Notes: generated by a model not told the origin, from the sequence alone. A stretch of 11,574 nucleotides of DNA from CAVPGH01 sp046726955 (GCA_046726955.1 JBKPBQ010000310.1:1-11574), one strand, 5' to 3'; shown: positions 1 to 7,023, counted from the first letter of the stretch. Translations and numbers: made by a program.

Positions 1-1
1 G

Positions 2-178
2 TCCTCGGGGGTAGTCGACGAGATCGCCGTCGACTCGGAGCGACCTGTCCTGACGTTGATCGCGGGTTCAGGTACGACTGAGCGCCCGCACCGACCGGAG
101 TTCAGGCTTCAGGCGCCGCCGATCGCCGCAGCGACGTCGGAGCGCGGGCAATCGGCGGACGCCTGGAAGCCAGGGTGA
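2..178 (+). CDS. Possible 3' end of an unknown gene entering from the left edge
   Basis: The second reading frame is open from the window edge to a TGA at 176-178, giving about 58 residues with no start codon needed inside the window. The other two forward frames and all reverse frames are interrupted within the first about 110 bases. Roughly four fifths of its codons end in G or C, which matches the real genes here. The peptide (starting SSGVVDEIAVDSERPVLTLIAG, ending ADAWKPG) matches no family I recognise. It ends 20 bases before the convergent stop of the 199-753 gene. An 8-base perfect inverted repeat (13-20 with 28-35) sits inside it. It could equally be chance openness in GC-rich DNA, so this is a tentative call. 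Confidence 0.3.
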   Translation, partial: SSGVVDEIAVDSERPVLTLIAGSGTTERPHRPEFRLQAPPIAAATSERGQSADAWKPG

Positions 179-198
179 GTCAGGCCTCGAGGTTCGAC

Positions 199-753
199 CT
201 ACTGCGGAAATTCCTCGAGCCCTGTCGGCCCCCGCGAGGACATCGCTGCCGGGCCGGCATGACGATCGCCGTCGAAGGGGGTAAACCCCGAAAAGTTGAA
301 GCACTCAGGGACTTGAGCCGGATCGGCAAACCAGAAGACGAGGTGGTCCAGGTCCGCCCGGACCCGCATGGGGGGAGCGCCCACGAGTGTGCTCACGAAG
401 GCTTCATTAATGATTGCATCGACCTTGAGAGACCCGATGCCCGCCGCGTTGGTCGTGAAGTCTCCAATATAGTTCACCGCGCCGAAGGTGGGCGTCGCAA
501 AGGCGTCGGCCGAGGTCAAAAAGACGGCAAAGTCGGTGTTCGGCGGCAGGCCCCTGGCATGCAAATGCAGAGTGTCGACGCCGAGTGTCTCCTCCTTGTG
601 GAATACGGTCACGTGTGCCGTTGCCTCCGCGAGGCAAGTGGCGTTCACCGGCACGAGGTCGAAGCTGGTGGTTTCGAGCGCGTGGGCGTCGGGCGCGCCC
701 AGCATCGCAAGGCCGAGGGTTACGAGTACTGCCGACAGTGGAAAGCGAATCAT
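199..753 (-). CDS. Small secreted protein of unknown function (184 aa)
   Basis: I do not recognise a named family. The start at 753 was preferred over an in-frame ATG at 816. It is preceded by GAGGAAG at a good distance (GAGGAAGTTGCC-ATG), and it opens directly with a Sec signal peptide: a basic start, a hydrophobic core at residues 4-20, and a likely cut after the Ala-His-Ala at 23-25. The mature part is about 160 residues with two cysteines (40 and 151) that could form one disulfide. It is rich in beta-type stretches (TLHLHARGLPPNTDFAVFLT; then YIGDFTTNAAGIGS and a VDAII strand), which suggests a compact extracellular beta-sandwich. The C-terminal 30 residues look disordered. There is no lipobox or anchor, so it is probably periplasmic or released. 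It has its own 283-base upstream region with a tandem-repeat element, so it is probably transcribed independently of the phosphoesterase gene upstream. Confidence 0.8.
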   Translation of the reverse strand: MIRFPLSAVLVTLGLAMLGAPDAHALETTSFDLVPVNATCLAEATAHVTVFHKEETLGVDTLHLHARGLPPNTDFAVFLTSADAFATPTFGAVNYIGDFTTNAAGIGSLKVDAIINEAFVSTLVGAPPMRVRADLDHLVFWFADPAQVPECFNFSGFTPFDGDRHAGPAAMSSRGPTGLEEFPQ

Positions 754-1036
754 GGCAACTTCCTCATCTAGAGCGAGTGGATGGAGGGATGGGGACCAAT
801 TGAAGCCTCCACCCACACGTTCCAGCGAGTGCCCCTCTTCCAGAGATCCTCCGAAGCTATGCCGTGAGCGTTAGCGGAGCGTTAACCGGAGCCTTACGGC
901 CGCGGCCGGGGCGGAGAATGTGCGATCGCTCACGAAGGGGCGTCCATGCCTCGCGGCGGGTACGGTCCTCGTTACAAATCGGTGACGAGCAGAAGGCGAT
1001 GGCCGTCTCGAGGGTCGCTATGCCGCGAGGACGTCC
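754..1036. other. Intergenic region between two minus-strand genes
   Basis: This 283-base gap follows the phosphoesterase stop and precedes the 753 start. It carries a tandem half-site element at 866-896 and a hairpin at 968-989 (8 base pairs including one G-T wobble, 6-base loop). The hairpin lies about 48 bases past the phosphoesterase stop and has no T run, so it is only a weak terminator candidate. No convincing ORF is present. Confidence 0.5.
866..896 (-). promoter_or_regulatory. Three tandem 8-base half-sites, possible response-regulator site
   Basis: The plus strand shows GAGCGTTA at 866-873, GAGCGTTA at 877-884 and GAGCCTTA at 889-896, spaced by 11 and 12 bases. On the minus strand these read TAAGGCTC, TAACGCTC, TAACGCTC. 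Direct repeats at about one helical turn are the usual layout for OmpR/PhoB-type winged-helix regulators. A weak -10-like stretch (CATAGCT, minus strand) follows a few bases downstream, which would place transcription start roughly 90-100 bases before the ATG at 753. The regulator and its direction of action are inferred. Confidence 0.4.
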
Positions 1037-4000
1037 TCAGTTCTGGAACGTCACGAAGGTGTCGGTCTCGGAGAGCCGCTCGGCCGCCACCCAGTCCGCC
1101 GAGCGCGCGACACCGGACAGCCTCACCTCGTCCACGACCCCCTCCAGGTACTCGCCCGTCCCGGCCGAACCGCCAAACCACATGGGCCCGGTTCCGTTCG
1201 CGGCCACGGCGCTCCCGGATGCCGACAGCACGCCGTTCACGTACAGGCGCCGCGTCCCGGCCGCGCCGTCCTGCACCACGACCACGTGCGACCACCCCGT
1301 CGCCGCCGTCGCTCCGGAGACGTTCGCCGAGGGGGCGAGCGCCGCCCAGCGTTTGCCCGGCGGGATCCCGATTCCATACCAGGGCGACACGTTGCGTGAC
1401 TTCGTGACGACTCCGTTCGAGGCGCCTGGCACCTTGTCGAGCTTGACCCAGGTCGACAGCGTGTAGCTCCCCGTCGCCGCGAACGCGAGGTCTGCCGCGT
1501 GCGCCACCTGGACGTACTGGCTGACGCCGCTGAAGCGCCGTGCCTGCCCGATCCGTCCGGCGGCCTCCACCGTCGACCCCTGGTTCACTGCCGTGTGGCC
1601 GAGGCCTGTCGCGTCGCCGAAGCCCGTCAGGTGCCACACTCCGCGGAAGCCGCTCCACACCGCCGCCGGGGTCGCCCCCACCGCGGCGTTGGGGTTCCCG
1701 TAGTACATCCACACGCAGTCGGTCGTCGATCCCGCGTCGATCTGCGGAACCTTCACCCACACGTACGACGTTCCTCCCGACACCCATTGCTCGATCTCGT
1801 ACGGCAGCTGTGTCACCCCGTCCGCGTCCACGAAGCGCAGGTCCGCGCCTCCAGCCTTGGTGGCGCTGTAGTCGATGCGGCTCCCGTTCAGCGTCACCAG
1901 CACCGGGAAGTTCACGAGGGCGGTCGTCCCTCCCGACGCATTGAACACGAGCTTCTTCCGCTGCGTCCATGCCGGGTCCCACCAGCCGGCGGGCGGCGTC
2001 ACCGTGACTGTCCGCGTGGTCGTCGCCGTCGCTCCCTGGGAATCGGTCACCGTCAGCGTCACGACGTAGCTGCCCGCGGGCGTGTAGGTGTGGCTCGCGG
2101 TGACCCCGCTCCCCGTGCCCCCGTCCCCGAAGCTCCACTGGTACGCGGCGAGCGGCCCCTCGACGTCGGAAGAGGCGCTCGCGTTCACGCTCACCGCCAG
2201 CGGCGCCGTCCCCGAAGCGGGAGTCACGGTGAACGACGCCACCGGCACATCGTTCACCGGCGTTACCGTGATCGACACCACCGCGGGTGCAGACGTCCCG
2301 CCCGCCGTGTCCGTCACCTGGAAGCTGAAGCTGTCCGATCCGGCGTAGTTCGGCGCCGGTGTGTAGCTCCGATTCGCCCCGCTGCCCTGCAGCGTCCCCT
2401 GCGTGGGACCGCTGACGATCGAGTAGGTGAGGGGCTGCCCTTCGGGGTCCGTTCCACTGAGCGTTATGTTCGCCACGCCGTCCTCCGCCACCGTCACGGA
2501 CTGCGCCTGCGCCGTCGGGACGCCGTTCGGAACCGACGCGTCGACCGTGATCGAGACGGGCGCCGAGGTCGTGGACGCACCGCTGTCGTCGCGGGCGACG
2601 GCCGTGAGGGAGTAGGTGCCGGCCGGAACGTTCTGCCACGTCATCTCATAGGGCGCCGACGTCACGGTGCCGATCACCGTTGCGCCGTTGAGGAACTTGA
2701 CCTCGACCACCGTCCCGTCCGGGTCCGACGCGTCGGCCACGAGGTGGATGTTGGCAGGCGCCGTAAAGGTGGTCGCGGATGTGGGCTCCGTGAGGCTCAC
2801 GACCGGCGAGCCGGGAAGACGAACGCTCCAGCTCTCGACGAGCGAGTAGGGTTCGGGGGTGGTGCCCCCGCCGATCTGGTCAAAGGCTTCGAACGTGACC
2901 TGGTTGTCCCGCACCGTCGTCAGCACGTAGAGGGAGCCGGCCGACGTGTGGACCTGTCCGGTGCTGACTTCCCATACCCCTTCGCTGAGGTCGTACACCT
3001 GGCCGGTCTTGCTGTACGCAGGCACGTCGTTGCGGCGGGTGCCGTCGCCCTTCACCAGCCGGCCGGAGTACGTGTGGGCGTGGCCGCTGAAGAAGGCAGT
3101 CACGCCATTGGCCGCGAGGGCTCCCCAGAAGGCCTTGCGACTGCCGGCAGGGCATCTCGAGTCTTCGAGGGAATCGCCCCAGTGCTGCCCGAAGGTCACC
3201 TGCCAGGAACCCGTCGTCGAATACGGACGCGGGCGTTTCGCCGGGTTCTGGTTGTCGATGTTCGTCAGAGGGCAGTTGAGGCCACCGAAGCCCGCCACGT
3301 TGCTGCAGTAGGACCAGGCGGGCTCGTGTCCGAACACGAACTTGATCGGCCGCGTCGTCGCCTGCAGATCCGACTGCAGCCACGCCAGCAGGTCGGGCCG
3401 AATGCAGCCCAGCGGGTCGGCGGTCGGGTACGTGGTGTCGCCGTAGTATTCGTTGAGGACGACGAAGTGGACGTTCTTGTAGTCGAAGGAGTAGATCGTC
3501 CTCGCGTCGTACCCGTTGTCCGGCCCCCACGTGAAGTTCTGTACTCCCAGCAAAGCCGTGGGGAGGCGCGGGCCGATGTAATTGCTCCAGTAATCCAGCT
3601 GCTGTTCGGGCGTCAAGAGCTCGTACCCGTCGACGTCGTGGTTGCCGAGCGCGTTGAAGTACGGGAACGTCTTGCTGCTGGCCGAGCACGTGAAGGGGTA
3701 CGCCGTGTTGCTGATCGCGTTGTTGAGCTGGTCGAGCTTGGTCTGGGACGTGCTCACGAACGGGATGTCCCCGAGGCCGATCCAGAAGCGCGGGATCACC
3801 CGGTTCGGATAGCGAGTGCGGTTGACCGTGTCCTTGAACACCCGGAGGACGCCGCTCTCCCCCGCGGACGTATAGCTGTCGGACCACGAGAAGAAGGAGA
3901 ACGTGTTTCCGATGTCGTAGCACTGCTGCTCGACCATGCCCGTGCTGGAGCAGCCGTCGCCGTCGACGAGGTTGCCGTCGTCACATTGCTCGTCGGCGTC

Positions 4001-4093
4001 GATCCGGCCGTCTCCATGGACACCCGCACGAGCCGGCGGGGTCAGGACGAGGAGGAGCCCGAGTGTGGAAAAAGCAAGGGCCCGGAAACGCAT
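1037..4093 (-). CDS. Secreted multidomain metallophosphoesterase (Ig, cadherin-like, PKD, DUF2341, LamG)
   Basis: The protein is 1018 residues. The start at 4093 has a strong AGGGGG ribosome site about 8 bases upstream and opens a Sec signal peptide (1-23); an in-frame ATG at 4138 is less likely. Residues 25-58 hold one degenerate Myxococcus-type cysteine-rich repeat (CDDGNLVDGDGC). A calcineurin-like phosphoesterase domain covers about 60-420: D72-S-Y74 where the family usually has DxH, GD at 108-109, GNHD at 150-153, FGHEP with H256, and GHAH at 337-340. Then follow an Ig-like module (about 428-517), a cadherin-like module (525-612), a PKD domain (617-700, WSFGDGG), DUF2341 (about 705-810) and a LamG/concanavalin-type module (815-1010). 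The catalytic part probably hydrolyses phosphoesters outside the cell, while the tail modules commonly bind carbohydrate or protein. No anchor or sorting signal is visible at the C-terminus. The substrate is unknown. Family assignment is confident, function is not. Confidence 0.95.
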   Translation of the reverse strand: MRFRALAFSTLGLLLVLTPPARAGVHGDGRIDADEQCDDGNLVDGDGCSSTGMVEQQCYDIGNTFSFFSWSDSYTSAGESGVLRVFKDTVNRTRYPNRVIPRFWIGLGDIPFVSTSQTKLDQLNNAISNTAYPFTCSASSKTFPYFNALGNHDVDGYELLTPEQQLDYWSNYIGPRLPTALLGVQNFTWGPDNGYDARTIYSFDYKNVHFVVLNEYYGDTTYPTADPLGCIRPDLLAWLQSDLQATTRPIKFVFGHEPAWSYCSNVAGFGGLNCPLTNIDNQNPAKRPRPYSTTGSWQVTFGQHWGDSLEDSRCPAGSRKAFWGALAANGVTAFFSGHAHTYSGRLVKGDGTRRNDVPAYSKTGQVYDLSEGVWEVSTGQVHTSAGSLYVLTTVRDNQVTFEAFDQIGGGTTPEPYSLVESWSVRLPGSPVVSLTEPTSATTFTAPANIHLVADASDPDGTVVEVKFLNGATVIGTVTSAPYEMTWQNVPAGTYSLTAVARDDSGASTTSAPVSITVDASVPNGVPTAQAQSVTVAEDGVANITLSGTDPEGQPLTYSIVSGPTQGTLQGSGANRSYTPAPNYAGSDSFSFQVTDTAGGTSAPAVVSITVTPVNDVPVASFTVTPASGTAPLAVSVNASASSDVEGPLAAYQWSFGDGGTGSGVTASHTYTPAGSYVVTLTVTDSQGATATTTRTVTVTPPAGWWDPAWTQRKKLVFNASGGTTALVNFPVLVTLNGSRIDYSATKAGGADLRFVDADGVTQLPYEIEQWVSGGTSYVWVKVPQIDAGSTTDCVWMYYGNPNAAVGATPAAVWSGFRGVWHLTGFGDATGLGHTAVNQGSTVEAAGRIGQARRFSGVSQYVQVAHAADLAFAATGSYTLSTWVKLDKVPGASNGVVTKSRNVSPWYGIGIPPGKRWAALAPSANVSGATAATGWSHVVVVQDGAAGTRRLYVNGVLSASGSAVAANGTGPMWFGGSAGTGEYLEGVVDEVRLSGVARSADWVAAERLSETDTFVTFQN

Positions 4094-4116
4094 GGCACAC
4101 ACCCCCTGATCCGCAA

Positions 4117-4143
4117 GAGCGCAGTTGACCGCGCTCATTTTTT
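4117..4143 (+). terminator. Terminator-like hairpin with T run, antisense to the phosphoesterase leader
   Basis: GAGCGC (4117-4122) and GCGCTC (4131-4136) form a perfect 6-base-pair stem with an 8-base loop, followed by ATTTTTT (4137-4143) on the plus strand. The order fits intrinsic termination of plus-strand RNA, which here would be antisense to the phosphoesterase gene. Seen from the minus strand, the same hairpin lies in that gene's 5' leader, 24 bases ahead of the ATG and upstream of the ribosome site. Confidence 0.4.
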
Positions 4144-4229
4144 GGAGGGAGTGCGCTAATCGGGCGCTTCGACGAGGTCGACGTCAGTGCAGCCGGGCCC
4201 GAATTTTCTTTTTACGGTGTGACATGATC

Positions 4230-4257
4230 AGTATACGTCGCCGGCCAGAATCCGCAA
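4230..4257 (-). promoter_or_regulatory. Candidate promoter for the phosphoesterase gene
   Basis: The minus strand reads TTGCGG (4257-4252), a 16-base spacer, then TATACT (4235-4230). The -10 box is 5 of 6 to the sigma-70 consensus and the -35 box is weak. Transcription would begin near 4223, leaving a leader of about 130 bases. In GC-rich genomes such matches are only suggestive. Confidence 0.3.
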
Positions 4258-4274
4258 TGTGTCTTCTTGACACA
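4258..4274. promoter_or_regulatory. Inverted repeat between divergent -35 boxes, possible operator
   Basis: TGTGTC (4258-4263) and GACACA (4269-4274) are perfect inverted arms around TTCTT. The left arm abuts the minus-strand -35 candidate (4252-4257), and the right arm contains most of a consensus TTGACA (4267-4272) on the plus strand. A dimeric regulator bound here would touch both promoters. No regulator gene is present in the window to pair it with. Confidence 0.35.
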
Positions 4275-4295
4275 CTGATGCCGACGTCCTTTGAT
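4267..4295 (+). promoter_or_regulatory. Candidate promoter for the 4645 gene
   Basis: A perfect -35 (TTGACA, 4267-4272) is followed after 17 bases by TTTGAT (4290-4295), 4 of 6 to the -10 consensus. Initiation near 4302 would place the 4300-4320 stem-loop at the very 5' end of a leader of about 340 bases. Confidence 0.3.
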
Positions 4296-4299
4296 CGAC

Positions 4300-4320
4300 T
4301 CCGCCGATCGGTTCGGCGGA
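4300..4320. repeat. Perfect 8-base-pair inverted repeat (stem-loop)
   Basis: TCCGCCGA (4300-4307) and TCGGCGGA (4313-4320) are exact reverse complements around a 5-base spacer, TCGGT. No T run follows on either strand, so it is not an obvious terminator. It could be an operator or a stabilising 5' stem-loop. Confidence 0.45.
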
Positions 4321-4644
4321 ACTCAAGCCGGCCACGAGTTAGGGCAGAGGCAATCGCCTAATGAATAGACGCTTATCGATAACCGACTAGTGTTTCGATG
4401 GCGGGCGATGGTGGTCAGGCCTCAAGAGGGATAGCATCCTTCATGCAATGTGAGTGACATGTGCGGGTTCGTGCTGGAGCTCCGATGCTGCGGTCGAGGC
4501 CGGATCGGAAGCCCACGCGACTGCAGCACGGGCTGCACTTCCCCTAGCCGCCTCCCCGCCCGCCGACCGTCGTGCTTTCGTGAGAGACCGCGGCGTAACA
4601 CGAGGGAGGTGACGACACGAGGGGTGCCTCCCAAGGGGGCCGAG

Positions 4645-5301
4645 ATGCGACGAGAAATGAGGCTACCGACAGATGTCGTGGTAAGACGGGCGCTCGGACT
4701 GCCGAAGAGCCTGATCGCTGTCGGGCTCGGCCTGTCGTGCGTGCGGTGCACGGAATGCACGGGTCCGGCCAACGCGGAGGCGTTCCCGTCCTCGCCGGTG
4801 CCGGTCGAGGAGACCCAGTGCTTCTACTCCCAGGTGTACGAGGCCGTCTCCCTCACGGCGAGCTATCCGAGTTGCGGGTTCACGGTCGCGTTCGGGCCGA
4901 AAGGGGATCTGAAGCACCCGGCGCACGGCTATCTGCTCCAGGCGGACTGGCCGGAGCCGGTGACCACCCCGGCCGACTGGACGGTGTCGCACACGTCCGG
5001 CCAGGCCTGGGGCTACCGATGCGACAACCGCGACTGCACGCAGGGGGCGTGGGAGCGCATCGATTCCTGGAAGACCCGCTCGGGATACTGGAACGCGACG
5101 AGCAAGTCCTGCTACCTGGGACTCTCGTTCAGCGCGGCCAGCGCCGACTACCTCACGGTTCAAGTCGAGGTCAGCGCGTACCGGGGCTCCGGCACCAGCA
5201 AGGAGTACAGGCGGGCGAATGGTCACATCTACGTGTACCGGAACACGGGTCATTGCCAGGTCGCGACGAAGACTCCCGAGCCGTCTCCGCCCCCGCCGTG
5301 A
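4645..5301 (+). CDS. Secreted cysteine-containing protein of unknown function (218 aa)
   Basis: No family is recognised. The ATG at 4645 was chosen because AAGGGGG lies 5 bases upstream and an N-terminal export-type segment follows. An in-frame GTG at 4624 and a more distant start at 4450 remain possible, but the extra 65 residues from 4450 look non-coding (Arg/Ser/Cys-rich). Residues 12-30 are basic then hydrophobic, with a plausible cleavage after Ala-Asn-Ala (42-44). The unusual triplet C32-x2-C35-x2-C38 lies in the signal region and is not a canonical lipobox. The mature part has six cysteines (59, 77, 126, 131, 156, 204), enough for three disulfides, many aromatics, and a proline-rich end (PEPSPPPP). 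The pattern suggests a disulfide-stabilised extracellular beta domain. It is transcribed away from the phosphoesterase gene, with no close downstream partner. Confidence 0.8.
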   Translation: MRREMRLPTDVVVRRALGLPKSLIAVGLGLSCVRCTECTGPANAEAFPSSPVPVEETQCFYSQVYEAVSLTASYPSCGFTVAFGPKGDLKHPAHGYLLQADWPEPVTTPADWTVSHTSGQAWGYRCDNRDCTQGAWERIDSWKTRSGYWNATSKSCYLGLSFSAASADYLTVQVEVSAYRGSGTSKEYRRANGHIYVYRNTGHCQVATKTPEPSPPPP

Positions 5302-5634
5302 GCTGAGACGAAGTCGAGGAGTTGCAAGTCACCCCCGCACGTCCCAACTCCATCAGGCGATCATCAGGGCTGGCAAGCCGAGCAAAATTCCAGGTTGGAG
5401 AACATACATCCGTGTCCGCAGAACCCGGGATGCAGATGCTAAAAAACGGAACGCCGCCTACGGACTCGGCTTCATTGTGAGGTTGGACCTGAGGCCAGGT
5501 CGTAGTGGACAATCGCGACGACCGCGTGAGCAAGATCACGATCGCGCCTCACGCCTGACGTCATCCGCAACGTCGTCGTCGGTGGCGGCTGAGCTCGAGC
5601 GGGGGGCCGGATCTCGGCCCCCCGTTTCGGTGAC
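5302..5634. other. Intergenic gap between convergent genes
   Basis: This 333-base stretch between the convergent 4645-5301 and 5635-6993 genes holds no convincing ORF. It is locally less GC-rich around 5380-5480. The only clear structure is the strong GC hairpin at 5600-5624. I see no tRNA or recognisable small RNA. Confidence 0.5.
5600..5624 (-). terminator. Strong GC-rich stem-loop, probable (bidirectional?) terminator
   Basis: CGGGGGGCCG (5600-5609) and CGGCCCCCCG (5615-5624) form a perfect 10-base-pair stem with a 5-base loop, 10 bases past the stop of the Gfo/Idh/MocA gene. On the minus strand no T run follows. On the plus strand only TTT follows, so it could also end transcripts of the 4645 gene. 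It is the only strong hairpin in the convergent gap. Confidence 0.6.
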
Positions 5635-6993
5635 CTAGCTCGTGATCCTCCCCGAGGCCGCGTCCCAGCTCACGGCGGCCTTCCGGAAGTAGGACTCGTT
5701 CGCCATGTGGCAGGCGAGGGCCGCGTGGTGGCCGAACACGGCGTCCTCCGTCACCGGCTTGCGCGTCCTCACCGCCTCGAAGAACGTGAAGAGGTGGGGC
5801 TTCACCTCGTCCCACGAGACGCCGCGCCACGTGAGACCTTCGATCGCCGGCTCCTTCCCGGGCGCCGCGTCGTGCTCCGCGTGCCACTTCTTCGAGTAGG
5901 CCTCGCGCATCTCCTTCGGGAACCCGTGGGTGTAGTAGCTCGGCTCCGTGTCTTCGCCGGTCTGCGGTGAGTACGTGATTTCCCTCTCGGTGACCTCGAG
6001 GATCCCCTTGGAGCCCTGGAACCGGTACATCTCCGGCGTCTCGCAGCCGAGGTTCAGACGCAGGTACACCGGGGCCTTGCCGTAGTCGAAGAGCGTCGAG
6101 TGCACGTCCGGCATGTTGCGCCCGTCGGGGAAGCGCAAAATGCCGCCGAGGGCCATGGCCCGCCGCGGGGGCTCGCTCCAGCCGAGCATGTACATCATGC
6201 CGCTCACGAGGTGGACGAGGAGGTCGCCGGCGACGCCCGTTCCGTATTCCTTCCAGCAGCGCCAGCGCGCGAAGATCTTCGGGTCGAACGGGCGCTTCGG
6301 GACGTCGTTCTGCCAGGTGTCCCAATCGAGCGTCTCGGGAGAGAGATCCGGCGGAGGAGGGTACTGCCAGGCGCCGGTGGGGTCGTTCCGGCCCAGCGAG
6401 CCTTCGACGAGGGTCAGCTCGCCGACGATGCCCTTCGCGAGCAGCTCCTTCGCCTTCGTGCAGATCACGGAGCTGACGCGCTGCGAGCCGACCTGCACGA
6501 TGCGCCCAGTCTCCTTCGCCGCGGCCACCATCGCGACGCCGTCCGCCGCCGAGTGCGACATCGGCTTCTCGCAGTACACGTCCTTTCCAGCTCGGACCGC
6601 CTCGACGACGAGCCGCTTGTGCCAGTGGTCGGGGACCGCCGCGATCACGCAGTCGATCGCCTTGTCGTCGAGCAGCTCCTGGTAGCGGCGCGTGGTGCGC
6701 AAGCTCGACCCCGCGATCTCGCGGGCGAGGGTGTGCCGGCCATCGTAGAGGTCGCACGCGGCGACGCACTCGACGCCCGGCAGCTCGATCGCGTTCTCCA
6801 ACAGCCCCGAGCCCTGCATCCCCACGCCGATGATGCCGAAGCGCACGCGATCGCCGCCGGAGGCCGGGGTCGCGAGCTCAGCCGCTTCCAGCCGCTCGTC
6901 GTGGAGCAGCACCGTTTTCGCGGCCACGATCGCGCCGGCGGCCCCGGCGCCCTTCGCGATGAAGACCCGTCTCGAGTACCCGCGCCTGGTCAT
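5635..6993 (-). CDS. Tat-exported Gfo/Idh/MocA family oxidoreductase
   Basis: This 452-residue protein is an NAD(P)-dependent sugar, polyol or related oxidoreductase of the Gfo/Idh/MocA family. Residues 7-12 (SRRVFI) followed by an Ala/Gly-rich hydrophobic stretch (15-26) form a twin-arginine signal, so it is probably exported folded with its cofactor, as in glucose-fructose oxidoreductase-like and glycosidase-like relatives. The Rossmann motif G56-V-G58-M-Q-G61 follows strand 50-55. E142-K143-P144 is the conserved EKP with the catalytic-site lysine. G256-D257-xxx-H261 matches the usual substrate-site Asp and His. The start has an ideal AGGAGG 6 bases upstream. Upstream in the same direction lie a kinase remnant (23-base gap) and a secreted hydrolase, so co-transcription is possible. 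The substrate cannot be read from the sequence. Confidence 0.95.
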   Translation of the reverse strand: MTRRGYSRRVFIAKGAGAAGAIVAAKTVLLHDERLEAAELATPASGGDRVRFGIIGVGMQGSGLLENAIELPGVECVAACDLYDGRHTLAREIAGSSLRTTRRYQELLDDKAIDCVIAAVPDHWHKRLVVEAVRAGKDVYCEKPMSHSAADGVAMVAAAKETGRIVQVGSQRVSSVICTKAKELLAKGIVGELTLVEGSLGRNDPTGAWQYPPPPDLSPETLDWDTWQNDVPKRPFDPKIFARWRCWKEYGTGVAGDLLVHLVSGMMYMLGWSEPPRRAMALGGILRFPDGRNMPDVHSTLFDYGKAPVYLRLNLGCETPEMYRFQGSKGILEVTEREITYSPQTGEDTEPSYYTHGFPKEMREAYSKKWHAEHDAAPGKEPAIEGLTWRGVSWDEVKPHLFTFFEAVRTRKPVTEDAVFGHHAALACHMANESYFRKAAVSWDAASGRITS

Positions 6994-7005
6994 GGGAGTC
7001 CTCCT

Positions 7006-7023
7006 CTCAGTCGTCCTCAGTCG
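7006..7023. repeat. 8-base direct repeat at the kinase breakpoint
   Basis: CTCAGTCG occurs at 7006-7013 and again at 7016-7023, a 10-base period. The second copy overlaps the stop codon that ends the truncated kinase, so it may be a small duplication left by the rearrangement. Confidence 0.4.

Larger units (their letters stand above)
4094..4644. other. Divergent intergenic control region
   Basis: These 551 bases separate the divergent phosphoesterase and cysteine-containing protein genes. They contain locally AT-richer DNA (about 4137-4235 and 4365-4395), a terminator-like hairpin near the phosphoesterase start, candidate divergent promoters around an inverted repeat at 4258-4274, an 8-base-pair stem-loop at 4300-4320, a perfect palindrome TTATCGATAA at 4373-4382, and a small stem-loop at 4522-4537 (TGCAGC/GCTGCA, loop ACGG). 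A 9-base direct repeat, ACACGAGGG, occurs at 4598-4606 and 4615-4623, just upstream of the 4645 start. No ORF here looks coding. Confidence 0.55.

Noticed and set aside
972..2639. A 555-codon minus-strand frame overlapping the phosphoesterase gene
   Set aside because: Low-complexity Arg/Gly-rich shadow in another frame of the same strand; no recognisable domain.
1499..4159. An 886-codon open frame antisense to the phosphoesterase gene
   Set aside because: Its product is rich in Arg/Val/His/Gly with no domain or signal, as expected for the complement of a GC-rich gene. The sense strand encodes clear domains.
4125..4361. 78-codon plus-strand frame in the divergent control region
   Set aside because: Arg-rich, no ribosome site, and it overlaps the terminator-like hairpin and promoter candidates.
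5171..5539. Minus-strand frame from a GTG at 5539 across the convergent gap
   Set aside because: It overlaps the 3' end of the 4645-5301 gene, has no ribosome site and no recognisable domain. I also checked it for a tRNA on either strand and found no T-loop consensus.
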